A stretch of DNA of 64,000 nucleotides from Pogonophryne albipinna (lineage: Eukaryota > Chordata > Actinopteri > Perciformes > Artedidraconidae). A program made the translations under genes and the position numbers. Positions 11,578 to 23,334 of the stretch are shown one piece after another. The stretch is taken from NCBI GenBank assembly GCA_028583405.1, contig CM053246.1:29010709-29074708 (forward strand), in the 5' to 3' direction. The notes beneath the pieces are model-generated. The model saw only the letters and a list, made by a program, of their open reading frames with translations. It had not been told where the DNA came from and did no database searches. Every line of letters begins with the position of its first letter. Positions within the stretch are counted from its first letter, which is position 1.

Positions 11578-13383
11578 TGTGTTAGATACATTTAGATGGT
11601 GTTCCACTACTTTGGACAATGCCACAATTTCCTGCTGAGTAACATAAATACCGTACCAAGGCAAAAATAGGCTAGCTATCTGTTGTCCTTGTGTAATGGA
11701 CCTGCTGTTCCTGTGTAGAGAGGGAAGTATCGCTGCAATCTCATTAGCCTCTACTTTACGGATTAAAGGGATTAGGTAGGCTAGATAACAGGTGCCATAA
11801 AAAATGTCATAGGGCACACAGCCATAGGCCCGGTCCCCACAAACTAAGTAAACTCTCTGTGGGAGGGGAATTCTGGCTAATTTTACCCTCACTATGGTAT
11901 TACAGTCGCTGTGTCCCACATCTAGAGAGGTGTGAGATCCTGCTTCATTCTGGAAACATATGGACACATTTTTCCATTCATGCACCACAATTGGGGGAAC
12001 ATATACTGAACAATCACGTGTAGGGGGCTTGCCTAAGGGTATTGGCTGCGTACAGTCATGTATTTTAACCTCAACGGAGTCCACTGTTCTGGAGCCAAAC
12101 CAGGGCACAACTGTTACCAAAGCTTCAACCAACAAAGATGGTGTGTGTGGTTGCATTGTACATGTTGGACTTGTAAAGTTAGCCGAACAATTAGTCTGGG
12201 CTAGAGCTAACTGGAATCTGTATTCAAAAGCTAGGTTAACGTATTTCTTCACATATATTAGTTTTAAAAACGTCAACCGTTTGAAACCGTCAGGCAGGTA
12301 ATTTTTATTTACTGTATCAACAATGAGAGAGACTAAGCCCTTGTACTGTAAAGGTTGCTCAGAGTCTATGGGGTAGGAAGGAGTGTAACAATCCTCAGCC
12401 TCATCGCTAATTCTGGATGCTATGTCATTCCAGCTCACTAGACCGTAGTCAGCTTTCGTGAAAGGAATTGGGCTAAACATGGGAGAATGCATGGATTCTG
12501 GCATATTTTGGCACGGCCAACAGTTGCTAACATTGCGTTCATGCGCGTAGTCTAACATTAAACTTACTTCAGAATTAGTTTTAGTTTGTTTAGAAGGAGT
12601 GATTAAGGCCTTTTTTGAAGAATCTACATCACCTCCTGATTGTTTAAGTGGAGTGGATAGAAAATCTGTTTTGCTATCTGGTCCAGTAAATGTGCATGCA
12701 TTGACACCTGAATTGAGAGCCTTGTAATCTGGTTTCCTCGTTGTACATTTTACCTCATTATTTATCAGTGTCTTTAACTGTTCTATAGTGCTACACCACA
12801 GTTCTGGGGGCATTTCGTCAATGGTGTTGAGAGCTATTCTTACCACCTCTGATGACTCCCTGAACCAATGGTACTGGTTCTTTGGATACGTCACCCACGT
12901 CGAGTAATCGTCACCGTTGACTGAAGACACAGGAAAGACAATAATACAGTTGGATGAGTCACATATTGAAGTTGGACAGTTAAAAGAATTAGTCTCTGAT
13001 TCATGATCAGGGAGGGAGACAATCCTCCTTATTCTCCCTCCTTTTCTCTCTCTTTGTGTCTCTCGCACCATACTGAATGTCTGTGTGGTGATCGGATACA
13101 ACCTGTCCTTGTCGCTAGGCACTGATTTGCCCGTTGGTGTTGTTTTGCCCTCAGGGTCTGGGCCCTGAGTGGTCAAGTCGTCTGCGCTCTTAGATAAGAG
13201 CACCTTATTTTCTCCCTCAGAGGGGCGAGAGCCCTCGCCACCTGTCGTTGGGATTTTCACAGCTTCATCTAGCAGGGCGTCCTTGGCCAGGTATAGTAAA
13301 CCCAGAATGACAATGATGATGACTGCCTTCACACGCCAGCATCCGGTAGAGGAGAGAGACGACATCTGGAGGCGTGAATCCAC
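11578..13383 (-). CDS. env: Retroviral envelope glycoprotein, open but 3' truncated
   Basis: An open frame of about 602 viral codons (the frame itself runs on to 11506 in transposon sequence). It begins inside the end of the integrase frame (overlap of about 55 bases), the usual arrangement for gammaretroviruses. An N-terminal hydrophobic segment near residues 18-36 (VIIIVILGLLYLAK) can serve as leader or membrane segment. The ectodomain has many Cys and N-x-S/T sites and a CWPC motif comparable to the C-x2-C of surface subunits. Near the C-terminal end, HRNSR could be a minimal cleavage site, followed by a hydrophobic stretch. The membrane anchor and the C-x6-C-C region are not present because the sequence ends at a transposon terminus. 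No stop or frameshift lies within this frame, unlike pol. The exact env lineage was not recognised. Confidence 0.75.
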
Positions 13384-14639
13384 TCCGCTCTACCTTGTAC
13401 TCTCAGGGCTGTTCTGGTCACTATTAACACCTGGAAAGGACCTTTCCACCTGGGAGACAAAACATCTTTTCCAAAAGATTTGATTAATACATCATCACCA
13501 ATCTTAAAAGGGTGGGTGGGCTCCTCTCCAGGCTGAGGGAGCCTGTCAGCCAACTGCCTGTGAAACTTTCTCAACATGTCAGTTAGATATTTGACATATT
13601 TAGTCATGTAATCATCTGTCCACAAAAGAGTGAGTTTGTGGGGTGTTACTGGGGGGCTAGACCCTGTGAACATTACCCTTCCCATCAATACTTCGTGTGG
13701 GCTAAGCCCTGTCGTTGCATTTGGTGAGCTTCGGATGGAGCACAGAACTAGCGGCAGCGCGTCTACCCATTTTAGTCCTGTGGTCAACATTGTTTTAGTG
13801 AGTTTCTCCTTTATTGTCAAGTTCATTCTCTCAACCTGGCCTGAGCTCTGTGGGTGATAGGGAACATGCAATTGCCATTTGAACCCTAACACTGTAGCTA
13901 GACTCTGGGTTATCTTAGAAATGAATGCTGGACCTCTGTCACTGTTAATCCCTGGATCCCCTATCCACCAAATCTAGGGATAACATCTTTGAGAAGACAC
14001 TTTACAACTGTTCTAGCGTCTTCTTTTCTGGTAGGGTAGGCCTCTACCCATTTGGAGAACTGGCACACTATTACCAAAAGATATTTGAATCCTTGGTATG
14101 GTGGCATATGCGAAAAGTCAATTTGCATATTTACAAAGGGCCGCGAGGGGGGCGGTAAGTGTTCATGCTGAACTGGACCACTTCTTCTTCTTGTCTGCTG
14201 GCATATCATGCATCTATCTACAAGGGTCTGTGTAGCTAGTGTGATGCCTGGAGCAAACCATTGTGACTTTATAATCCCATTCATCCCTCCTTTTCCTACA
14301 TGTGATTTGCCATGTGCAACATGTGCCAAAACATGGAGGAACGAACGGGGACAAACCATCCGTCCGTCTGGGTGGAGCCACAAGCTGGACTCAGCGTCAA
14401 GTGTACAACCTCGTCTTAGCCATAAATCTTTCTCCCTAACATCAGCGCGGGCTTGCATGTCCGCGACATCATTAAAGGAAGGCAAACAAATGGGTTCTGC
14501 GGGTTGTGTTGAGGGGCATTGGAGCACCATAGAAGAGCGGGAAACTGCTGCTTGTTTAGCCGCGGTGTCGGCTAACGCATTTCCACGCGAAATAGGATCA
14601 TCAGAATTTGTGTGAGCAGCACATTTAACTACTGCTAGC
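13329..14639 (-). pseudogene. pol: Retroviral pol: RNase H end and integrase, frameshifted
   Basis: The 5' part (frame open to 13961) shows the end of RNase H, then a zinc-binding HHCC region (HVAHGKSH...CMIC) and the first catalytic Asp (QIDFSH). Between about 13893 and 13975 the frame changes. The second Asp (NSDRGPAF) is encoded there in the frame of the 13329-13892 segment, and the catalytic Glu follows 35 residues later (SSGQVERM), giving a D-D-35-E triad. The C-terminal part has PRWKGPFQVL and WIHASRCRL, typical of gammaretroviral integrases. The upstream border is the target duplication of the hAT insertion at 14640. The frameshift makes the copy non-functional. Confidence 0.88.
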
Positions 14640-15934
14640 CAGAGGTGGGACCAAGTCATTGTTTTGCAAGTCCGAGTCAAGTCTCAAGTCTTTGCGCTCA
14701 AGTCCGAGTCAAGTCTCAAGTCTTTGCGCTCAAGTCCAAGTCGAGTCTCAAGTCAGGATGGGCAAGTTCAAGTCAAGTCCAAGTCCTAAACTTTGACAAA
14801 ACGAGTCATAAACAAGTCATTATGTGTTTTTCACCAAATGTAATGACATCGATCAACAGAATAATACTTAATAATCAAATTGCTCTTTATTAGTCACGTT
14901 AATAATTTTATAATCAATTTTCTCTCTGCTGGTAAATTAACGTGTGTTTTTTCTATTTTAAGAGGGATCAGTAAGGTAAGGCTACCGTGACGGTTTGATT
15001 CAGAAGGAGTTTAATGTATAAGATCCCTGATGTTGAGGTAACCAGAATGTTTATTTCCACTGTGTACAACATGTTGTAAGGGACCCACAATCTATCTTTA
15101 TGCAAGGGATAATGTGCAGCCAGGCGGTCTCTATGGGGAAGAGAACATCTGCATCTAGATCCCTCTGCAGGTGGTACTTTAACTATATTTTGATGCTAAT
15201 ACTTTTGTACTTTTACTTGTAACATTTTGAATGCAGGACTTTTTATTGTAACTGAGTATTTCTACACTCTGGTACTTTTCTACTCAAGTACAAGATCTGA
15301 ACTTCTCCCACCTCTGACAGTAAATCCTGAGTGGTTATCAAAATAAAGGGAACCAAAAAAGGTTATTTTCATTTTACAAATCCTGCACTCAGCTTTGCTT
15401 TCTCCAATATCATTGAAAAGCAGCCAGATGCTGCTTCTTTTTTCGGTTTTCGCTAATTTCTTGACTTTTTCCGACGCACTTGCATTTAAATCCGTCACCC
15501 CGTCGCTCTGTGCAGCTGGCCTGTACCACTACACCTGCTGTGCCCCCACCCTTCTTTCACATAATGGTATGATCCTAGTGTGTCCTCGCATATGATTGGC
15601 CGCATGGTGGCCCAGCTAAATAAAGACCCGCCCCGCCCCTGCCTGCAAGGATTCTCAGCAAGAGTAGGAGCGGCTGAAGATTCTGCTCTCCCCGACGGGA
15701 GTCTTCTCTTCTAGCGGCAGCTCGCGATCGGCGTGTTGGAGACCTCTGAATTAAATGATCAAGTCACCTCAAGTCAGAAGGCTCAAGTCCAAGTCAAGTC
15801 CCGAGTCATTGGTGTTCAAGTCCAAGTCGAGTCGCAAGTGTTTTGTGATTTTGTCAAGTCGAGTCTCAAGTCATCAAATTGGTGACTCGAGTCTGATTCG
15901 AGTCCAAGTCATGTGACTCGAGTCCACACCTCTG
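14640..15934. mobile_element. hAT transposon inserted in retroviral pol
   Basis: Starts CAGAGGTGGGACCAAGTCA and ends GAGTCCACACCTCTG, flanked by a perfect 8-bp duplication CTGCTAGC at 14632-14639 and 15935-15942. Both ends carry low-complexity 'caagtccgagtcaagtctc' repeats, a known style of hAT subterminal repeat. Length 1295 bp. Inside are a transposase fragment (15280-15498) and a 'tactcaagtacaag' fragment of the MITE family also seen at 4505. The insertion lies between the RNase H and integrase coding parts and post-dates the provirus. Confidence 0.93.
15280..15498 (-). pseudogene. hAT transposase BED-finger fragment
   Basis: The minus-strand frame starts MTDLNASASEKVKKLAKTEK and continues SSIWLLFNDIGESKAECRIC with a second Cys two residues on (CRICKMK), the shape of a BED finger (aromatic W, C-x2-C). 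It breaks off before the His pair. It is the only coding remnant in the surrounding hAT element, and reads into MITE-like sequence downstream. Confidence 0.6.
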
Positions 15935-17753
15935 CTGCTAGCTGTGCAGGGAGCAGGATAGCGTCTAATAGCTCAGCTACTAACGCATGATGTTGAATAG
16001 GCTTACCAGCCGATGTTAAGAAACTGCGCATTTTCCACAAGACACCAAAATCATGGCACACACCAAATGCATACCTGGAGTCTGTGAAAATGGTTACAAC
16101 TTTACCTTTAGCCAAAATACACGCCCTCAGCAGAGCATACAACTCTGCAGCCTGAGCCGACATGCCATTTGGCAAGGCCCGGCTTTCTAAGACTTCCCAG
16201 TCGTTCACAACAGCATAGCCTGCTAAGTGTACTGTGTCAGACGGCCTGCTCGCAGACCCGTCTGTGTATAGAATCATATCTGAATTAGGGATAGGAGTTT
16301 GCAACATATCAGTTCTGGAGGAAGAAGACATGTCAATTGTTGTGACACAGTCATGTGTTATTTCAAAATCTGGAATTGGCACCAGCGTAGCTGGGTTTAG
16401 TGGGGGGGAGCGTTTAAGAGTGATGTGTGGGCTTGAAAGAATTACCGCTTCATAACCAGATCGCCTTGCTGCCGTCATATGCTGAGTAGCAGAGGTGTTC
16501 AGAATATGCAAAACTGCATGTGGGACATGTACTACACAGTCACTGGCCAGTACAATGGGAGAGAATTGCTTGATAACTATTGCAACTGCGGCCACTGCTC
16601 GCAGGCATGAAGTCATACCAAGTACCACAGGGGAAAGTCGAGACGAATAGTATGCCAGAGGGCGAAAATTGGAGCCATGCTTCTGTACCAAAATGCCTGT
16701 TGCAAAGCCCCCCTTTTCATGGACGTGTAGATGAAAAGGTTGATGGTAATCAGGGAGCCCCAGGGCCGGAGCTGATGTGAGGGCCTGCTTTAAGTCATGA
16801 AAAGCTGTGTGCATGTCCTCAGACCATTGAACAATGTTAGGGGCGGCCTGCAGAGTGGCAGCACGCAGGACGGAGTCCATAGCAGCGTACTCGTATATCC
16901 AATGTCTGCAGTAGTTTGCCATGCCCAAGAAGGAAAGCATCTCCTTCTTTGTGCGAGGTGGTGGTAATTTGTTCAAAAGGCAGACTCTCGCAGGTGAGAG
17001 GAGGCGGTGTCCATCTCTCAGAATGTGACCCAAATACGTGACCTCAGTCTGGCAGTATTGCAACTTGGCCAGGGATGCTCTGTGTCCGCATTCAGAAAGT
17101 CTTTTCATGAGCAGAATGGAGTCGATGCGACAGGCCTCTTTGTTAGGGGACGCAATCAACAGGTCATCAGCATACTGAAGGAGGGTGCTACCTCCTGTAA
17201 GGACCAAAGTGTCCAGGTCTCTTTTAACAGCTGCTGCGTACACAGTAGGCGATTCAACAAACCCTTGTGGGAGGCGCGTGTATGTGATTTGTTTACCTCT
17301 GAATGTAAATGCAAACAGATACTGGCTTTCTGGATGCAAAGGAATAGAAAAAAATGCTGAACAAAGATCAATGACTGTGTAATATGTGGAGTCTGGAGGC
17401 AAAGAAGCAAGGATTGAATTGGTGTCCGGCACAATGGGTGCTGTTGGAATGACAATGGCATTAATAGCCTGCAAATCTTGGACAAAACGCCACTCATCAG
17501 GGCGATTGTGCTTAGGTATGGGTAGAATTGGAGTATTACACGGACTGGTCGTGTAGATTAATACGCCCTGATCGAGCAGAGATTGGATGACTCCTTCAAT
17601 TCCCATAATGGCTCTATGGGGTCAATTGTACTGTCTTATAGCTGGCAATCTGGCATTGGCTTTAAGTGTCACTCTGTGAGGGGGAGCGGAACTTACAAAC
17701 CCAACATGATTCTTGTGTTTGGCCCATAATGTGGCTGGAACTTCCCAAAAATC
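15935..17753 (-). pseudogene. pol: Retroviral pol: reverse transcriptase and RNase H
   Basis: Open from 17606 to the hAT border at 15942 in the same frame as the protease. Reverse transcriptase landmarks are LPQGFVESP and the catalytic QYADDLL. The connection and RNase H follow with LYTDGSA (first Asp), AQAAELYAL (Glu) and FTDSRYAF (second Asp). Upstream, in-frame stop codons occur near 17754 (TAA) and near 17624 (TGA), so the protease-RT junction is closed in this copy. The frame continues past the hAT element into the integrase part; only the transposon and its duplicated 8 bp separate them. Confidence 0.9.
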
Positions 17754-18749
17754 TTAAGGGGGTCCATATTCTGTGAGAGGAGGTGGTTGTAAGTGGAGGA
17801 ATATGCTTTGGGGGAGATAAATGGGCTCAGAGAGACGCAGCATGTAATGCTCCTCTCCAAGGTTAATTAGATTAGGTGTGTGTGTGTGAGGAAGAGAGGC
17901 TGTTGCAGCTCCCAGCCGAGCATGGCAGTGGGCTGCCATAGCCCCCACCTCCTTAGGACTACTGCCTGGAGTGACAGCTAGTGTGACGTGAGGGATAGTT
18001 TCTACAGCTAGAAAATCCTGCTGTGGGGGTGTGAGCCTAAGAGGCAACGCACATCCGTGTGGTCCTAAAAACAAAAACTGCTCGCATTCCAACTGATCTG
18101 AGCTGTTGCAAAAACCTCTTACTGATAGCGCATAGTCATCTGACGGGTTAAAAGCAGCTGTGCAGTGACAATTCAACACAGGCCGCATAAGAGACATTAA
18201 GGAAGCACACACAGGGGAAATGCTAGCAATTTTCTGAATCCCTGTTGTGGAGAAAACAGAAATCATGTTGAAATCTGGAAATGACCAACAATAAAGGTTG
18301 TCTTGAGATGATTGAATGAATTGGACAGCTTGATAGACTTTGCTGTCAGGAATAGTCAAAAACAATCCATCCGGAGTGCAATGTATTGTTGCCTGTAACT
18401 TACAAAGTAAGTCTCTGCCCATTAAATTAATAGGACTTCCATCTGAAATAATGAAAGAGTGTTGCACATTTGACCCATCGATTGAAACATTAGTACTCTC
18501 TGAAATGGGCTCGGACATAGGAATGCCAGAAACGCCCATTGTTGTAACAAAATTATTAGTTGCGTCACACACTTTCTCCTTAGTACGTACTGCAGACAAT
18601 GTGGCTCCACTGTCAATCAAAATATCTACAGCCGTACCACTAAAATCAACGGGCATAATCGGATCTTCACGCGGGTTATTGGAAAGGCGAATTGTTGCTG
18701 CTTGAATGGGGAAATGCTGTGAATCTGATCCTATTTCTCCATGGTACCC
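17754..18749 (-). CDS. pro: Retroviral protease region
   Basis: The frame is open from directly after the gag UAG (18750-18752) to a TAA near 17754. The aspartic protease motif is VDILIDSGATLSAV, about 40 codons after the UAG, with a later IRD-like flap partner (NLMGRDLLCK). Downstream residues are a spacer leading towards reverse transcriptase and end at a stop that looks like a point mutation. In retroviruses of this type the protease is made only as part of a gag-pro-pol fusion by reading through the gag stop. Confidence 0.8.
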   Translation of the reverse strand, partial: GYHGEIGSDSQHFPIQAATIRLSNNPREDPIMPVDFSGTAVDILIDSGATLSAVRTKEKVCDATNNFVTTMGVSGIPMSEPISESTNVSIDGSNVQHSFIISDGSPINLMGRDLLCKLQATIHCTPDGLFLTIPDSKVYQAVQFIQSSQDNLYCWSFPDFNMISVFSTTGIQKIASISPVCASLMSLMRPVLNCHCTAAFNPSDDYALSVRGFCNSSDQLECEQFLFLGPHGCALPLRLTPPQQDFLAVETIPHVTLAVTPGSSPKEVGAMAAHCHARLGAATASLPHTHTPNLINLGEEHYMLRLSEPIYLPQSIFLHLQPPPLTEYGPP

Positions 18750-18752
18750 CTA
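18750..18752 (-). promoter_or_regulatory. Gag stop codon UAG, probable readthrough site
   Basis: A single UAG followed by GGG UAC CAU separates the end of gag from protease, and both sides are in the same frame once the later hAT insertion (1329 bp plus 8-bp duplication) is discounted. Gammaretroviruses express pol by suppressing a UAG in this position. A downstream pseudoknot was not modelled. Confidence 0.6.
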
Positions 18753-18854
18753 TCTTCTATTAAATCCACTTTGCTGACCGTTTTGCCCCTGTTGAGCCTG
18801 TCTGTCATAGTGTGGAGGCGGCAATAGTGCGGGATGCCGGGGGGGCTGGGGGAG

Positions 18855-19624
18855 CAGTGGCGGCGCCAGAGATTTTCTCTAGGGGGTGCTGTGGGGTAGC
18901 TTGACGTTTCATAGAGGGTGCTCAACATTAAGGGTTTCCCATTAATGCACCAGCGCTACAGTTGAATTTTCTACTGCAACACTCCCCACACGCACACACA
19001 GTGTACCCGCAACTGTTACAATGAAGGCTCGATAATCAGCTCACGGCATATAGGTGTAATCAGGGGTAAAGTGCTATTTTTACAAGTGGGGAGTGGACCT
19101 CACCTCCTATAGGAGGGACCTCACCTCCTATAGGAGGGTCCTCACCTCCTCTAGTAGGGTCCGGGGGCATGCTCCCCCGGGAAGATTTTTTTTTAAATAT
19201 TGAAGTTAAAAGCATCAATCTGGTGCACTTGGAGAGCAACATTAAGAGATCTATGGATACATCTCTCAACACCATGAAACAGAACTATAAACAGATTTTC
19301 TATTTCTTTATAGATATTTTACAAATCACTCCCCTTTTAAAACAAACCGTTTGAGACCCACTGAGATAACTAGACTAAAGTGAACTATCTAAACACTGAG
19401 AGAGTCCTTTACTTCACCTGAGCTGAGGTTACCTGAGACTCTCCGTCTGACAGGAGAGAGTTCTCCCTCCACCTTGTTGTTGAAAAAGCTCCTTATATCC
19501 GTTAGCTTGGCTAGTTAGCACCAGATGCTAACCACAACGATCTCCGGTAGATAGTAGATACCCACCGGTGCGCGAGCTCTCTCTCTCGCTCGCTCACTCG
19601 CGCACGCACACAAAATGGCTCGTG

Positions 19625-19688
<64 letters not shown>

Positions 19689-20183
19689 CAGAGCTTGAAT
19701 GAAACACAGAGACCCAGAAGTAAGCTACTTGTACTCACGAAGCATATTATGTGCAGAATCCCTCTCGCTTTCAGGTGGTTTTGATTGAGTATCCACACGT
19801 GGACGTTTAAGGACTAAAAAACGATCCATTTTTCACTTTGCTGTTAGCAAATAATTTGGCGCTCTAGCTAACAGGAAGTCACTCAAGTGTCACAAAGTAA
19901 TTTAGCCTATGGATAGGTCAAAAATCTAATGGGTGCTGGCCATTGGCCTAATCAAATCACCTGTGTTGGCTTTATGTTTTTGGTCAAACATTTGTTTGTT
20001 TCACATTTGCATTGATGTAATTAATAATTTTTGTAATTTAATTTAATAAAAATAATAATAATAATTTTTAAAAAAAACGGGAAAAAAAACAAACATATAT
20101 TTCTTGGGGGTGCTTAGGGGGTGCTTTGGCAATCCTGGGGGGGTGCTTCAGCCCCCCCTAGCTCCCCCCTGGCGCCGCCCCTG
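18855..20183. mobile_element. hAT transposon inserted in retroviral gag
   Basis: Starts CAGTGGCGGCGCCAGAG and ends CTGGCGCCGCCCCTG, with a perfect 8-bp duplication TGGGGGAG at 18847-18854 and 20184-20191. Length 1329 bp, with no transposase recognised. It contains repeat family Z sequence (19085-19710, also at 8530-9125), three tandem 'ggacctcacctcct' units at 19089-19160, and the CA microsatellite. Confidence 0.92.
19625..19684. repeat. (CA)n microsatellite
   Basis: About 30 CA units inside the hAT element at 18855-20183. Absent at the matching place of the family Z copy near 9108, so it expanded in this copy. Confidence 0.95.
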
Positions 20184-22088
20184 TGGGGGAGAGCAGGCAA
20201 AGATTGTGTGTTCTGCCGAGCTCCCCATCTCTTTTCGCACTGCCCCGCCCAGTGGTCCGTTGCACCGCAAACATGACATGGCAGCAACTTTTTGGAATTT
20301 TTGTTCTGCTGCTGTCTGCTCTTGTCTTGATAACCCTGTGATCTTCCCTGATTTTGATACTGCTGTGTGCGGTTTTGTCCCTGAAACTGCTGGGAGTTAT
20401 CCGCACCCTGATAAGCCTGTGTATTTTGAGGCAATTGTTGCAGCAGCTGGGCAGTTCTGGGGGTCAGAAATATCTGGCTCCTATGCAGGGCACACATTGT
20501 GGCTATCGTGAGTTTCCAGGTTTTAACTTGCCAGTCAGGAGTCGCCATCATGTAGGCTTGAGCTGTCTCTGGGATTAAGTTATGTAACAAGCTCTGTATG
20601 GCGAACAAATCATTGCCCTCCCTTTTAATGCCCGCATTATTATCCCACACTGTCATGAAACGCTGGATAAATTCTGGGACAGTTTCTGTTGGGCTCTGTA
20701 CGCAAGCCATCACTTGGGAAAAATCTGTGTGAGTCTTAGCGCATGCTCTAATAGCCAAAGCAGCGACGTTCTGAATCCACATGTCGCGCGTCTGTGCCTG
20801 AGGCCAATCACCTGCAGGCGTACACTCAGGAAATTTAAATTCATCTCTGCACGTGGGCCAATCTGCCTTGTATGTTAGAATTATCAGCTGTTTAACATCA
20901 TGAACCAAACAGTTATAAACTGAGCAGACATTAGTCAACCACGACAGATACTCATCTGGGCTTTTAGTGGGACTGGGAGCGTGATTAGTGACATCAATGA
21001 CCTCAGCGGGTGTCCAAGGCTTAAAAACTGGAATCTCTCCTATCAGAATTTTCGGGGCAGTCACAGTTTCAGCAGAATTATTATTCTGAGATGTTTGCGT
21101 TCCCGTGATTATTTTACGCTGGACAGCCCTTGGAAAACCGCTGCCGTACGGCGTCCCTATAGGTAATCGTGTAAACGGAGTGGCGGAGGAAGAGGAGAGG
21201 GGGTTCCTAACGGGCAGCTGTCTGAAGAATCCCCTTCCCCTCCGCTGCACTCTGCTCCTGCTGTCCCAAATCTAGTTCTCTATAATGTCCTGGCTGATAT
21301 CTCAACCTATTTTTATTCATGATAGCTGCAGCTGTCATTAACAGATCATCATCGGAGTTTCTCGCAACATGATTTGAGAGTTCTGTCGCGGGGATCATTT
21401 TTGTACAGAGAGACACAGCCTGCTTTTCCTCCAGCAGCCCAGCGTCTGTTAAAATGCAAATGAGCTGAGAGGGGCTGGGGGACTTTCCCTGTCTTTTCAA
21501 CCAATCGTACATCACCGACTTAGCAATGGTTGCAACATCCTTTCCGTGTCTTTCCTTAATTCTGGACATGTTCTCTGATTTAACATCAAAAGCAGCCTCT
21601 AGGCTAAGCAAATGACAACTCGCCGCACATTTAGAAACCCTATCAATCAACGCTTTGAGCTCAATGGAGCCTCGCTCGGCGCCAACTGATTTTTCATTCT
21701 TTCGCTCATTATATCCTCTTTTCTCTGCAATAGACATCCAAGCTTTAACACATTCTTTCATGTATCCTATGTCCCAGGAGGGATTCGGATCATTTTCAAC
21801 GAGTTTAAATGCCTGCCACAACACGGCCATGTCAAAAGTACCGGTGAAAGGCCAATCAAATTGAATCTTCCCTTTCTGATTATTCTGTTGTGAGTGTTCA
21901 CAAAGTAACGAGGTAAACGGCATAACTTTAGACCAATCCAAGCTTCTTCCGACATTTCCAGACGGCATATTAGGGGAAAACATATGACTGTAGTGGCTGT
22001 CTGTAATTGGATTTTTAGAAGGTGTCTTGGTGCGTGCATTCGTTTTCCTCTTACCAACTGAATCGTTTGTGGAGACAGTATTACCCAT

Positions 22089-23313
22089 GTTTAACGGTTA
22101 GTACAATAAACAAACACTGCAATTAGACAAACAAACATGAACTCGTAACAAACATCAGCGTGACAGCAAAGCTCATCCAACTTAATTTAATCCGAATAGA
22201 GAGGTTTCAGAGGAGGTAGGGAAATATCTGTTTAATATGAGTGCCTTCTTACTCATATATATTTGTACAAGTGCTAAGAACGGAATCTGTTGAAGAGCAA
22301 TAACTAATTTATTCTCAATCAACAACCACTATGCCAATTTAGTAGTGCTTTTGCCCCCCCCCCCCCCCCCCGATCCGGAGAGCAAAGACTTTTTTTATTT
22401 ATCCAGTACCTTTTCTTCTCCAACAACAGCCAAATTTAACAACCCATCAGTTCATTTCAACGATGAAACACAGCGCTATGTCACATTCTCGCGTACCACC
22501 CTTCCCATTAATGACCAATTAACCTATATTCTTTTGTGTGCACCCCGGGCAGACACCCAGTTTCTCCAGCAAGTAGGAAACTGCGGCGCGCCAGGCGACG
22601 CACGCACTTAGTTTTCTGCCCCAGTCTTGCTAGCAAAATAGTAGAAGACGGTCGCAGACAAAAAGAAATGCTTTTAGACCGTTCTGTTTTTTTAATTAAA
22701 AAAACAATCGGCAATGGTGTGAGGAAAAGATATGTGACACTCTGTGCTTTTCTTCCTCCCGCCGCAGGGGGGGGTGAAATCACACACACACCCTGTAGCA
22801 GCTGGAGGCGATGCCTGCTGTTGATTTAACCGGTTGACCGCTGAAACCTCTAGAATTCGGCGATTTGTTTCAATACAAATCTATCACATTGCTCCTAATG
22901 CAGAAGTCCACTTTACTGATGCTCTCTTTAAGGTCTCTCCGAATATTTGCTGTGTGTAATTGTCTGGTAATTTAATTCCAAGAAACACACACAGAGGAAA
23001 TCAGTCAAAATCGATATTCCTAGGTTATTATTACCCCCAAATATTCTTATTGTTTTTTACATGAGCTGTGTTTGCTCTGAAGGCACATGCCCCAGCAGCA
23101 GTCACAGGGAAAATCGGCCAGGACAAAATCTCCTTAGACACCGATTCCCCAGATTATCATTAAAACCCCAAATGTAAAGAGTAGAGAAACCAAAAAAATG
23201 CAGCCGCTCAGTTTCACAGGTAATTTTATGATACCGTCAATCACAGATTCTGGTAAGGCAATGTCCAAATATAGATTTGAAATTACACTTACCAGTTCTG
23301 AAGATCTTTTGGT
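22089..23313 (-). other. Retroviral leader, about 1.2 kb
   Basis: Sequence between the primer binding site and the gag start. It includes an 18-base C run on the plus strand (22354-22371) and no recognisable gene. The packaging signal would be expected here. The minus open frame 22508-22789 has no family features. Confidence 0.5.
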
Positions 23314-23331
23314 ATTCTGCCGACAACGCCA
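23314..23331 (-). promoter_or_regulatory. Primer binding site, tRNA-Ser-like
   Basis: On the minus strand it reads TGGCGTTGTCGGCAGAAT, starting three bases after the LTR-like end CATCACA. It matches the complement of vertebrate tRNA-Ser 3' ends (TGGCGTAGTCGGCAGGAT, from memory) at 16 of 18 positions. Confidence 0.65.
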
Positions 23332-23334
23332 ATT

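Larger units (their letters stand above)
18753..22088 (-). pseudogene. gag: Retroviral gag, frameshifted and split by a hAT
   Basis: The start is ATG at 22088: MGNTVS, with Gly2 for myristoylation. The first frame (22088-21207) covers a matrix-like region. A frame change near 21230 leads to the second frame (21250 to the hAT border at 20191), with a capsid region containing SPTETVPEFIQRFMTVW, which looks like the major homology region. A Gln-rich stretch and one nucleocapsid finger CHVCGATDHWAGQC (C-x2-C-x4-H-x4-C) follow. The hAT element 18855-20183 sits just after the finger. The last about 30 codons, Pro- and Gln-rich, lie at 18753-18846 and end at the UAG. The matrix-capsid frameshift could be a one-base indel. 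Confidence 0.88.

Noticed and set aside
11960..12301. Plus-strand 113-codon frame
   Set aside because: Antisense shadow of the retroviral env frame.
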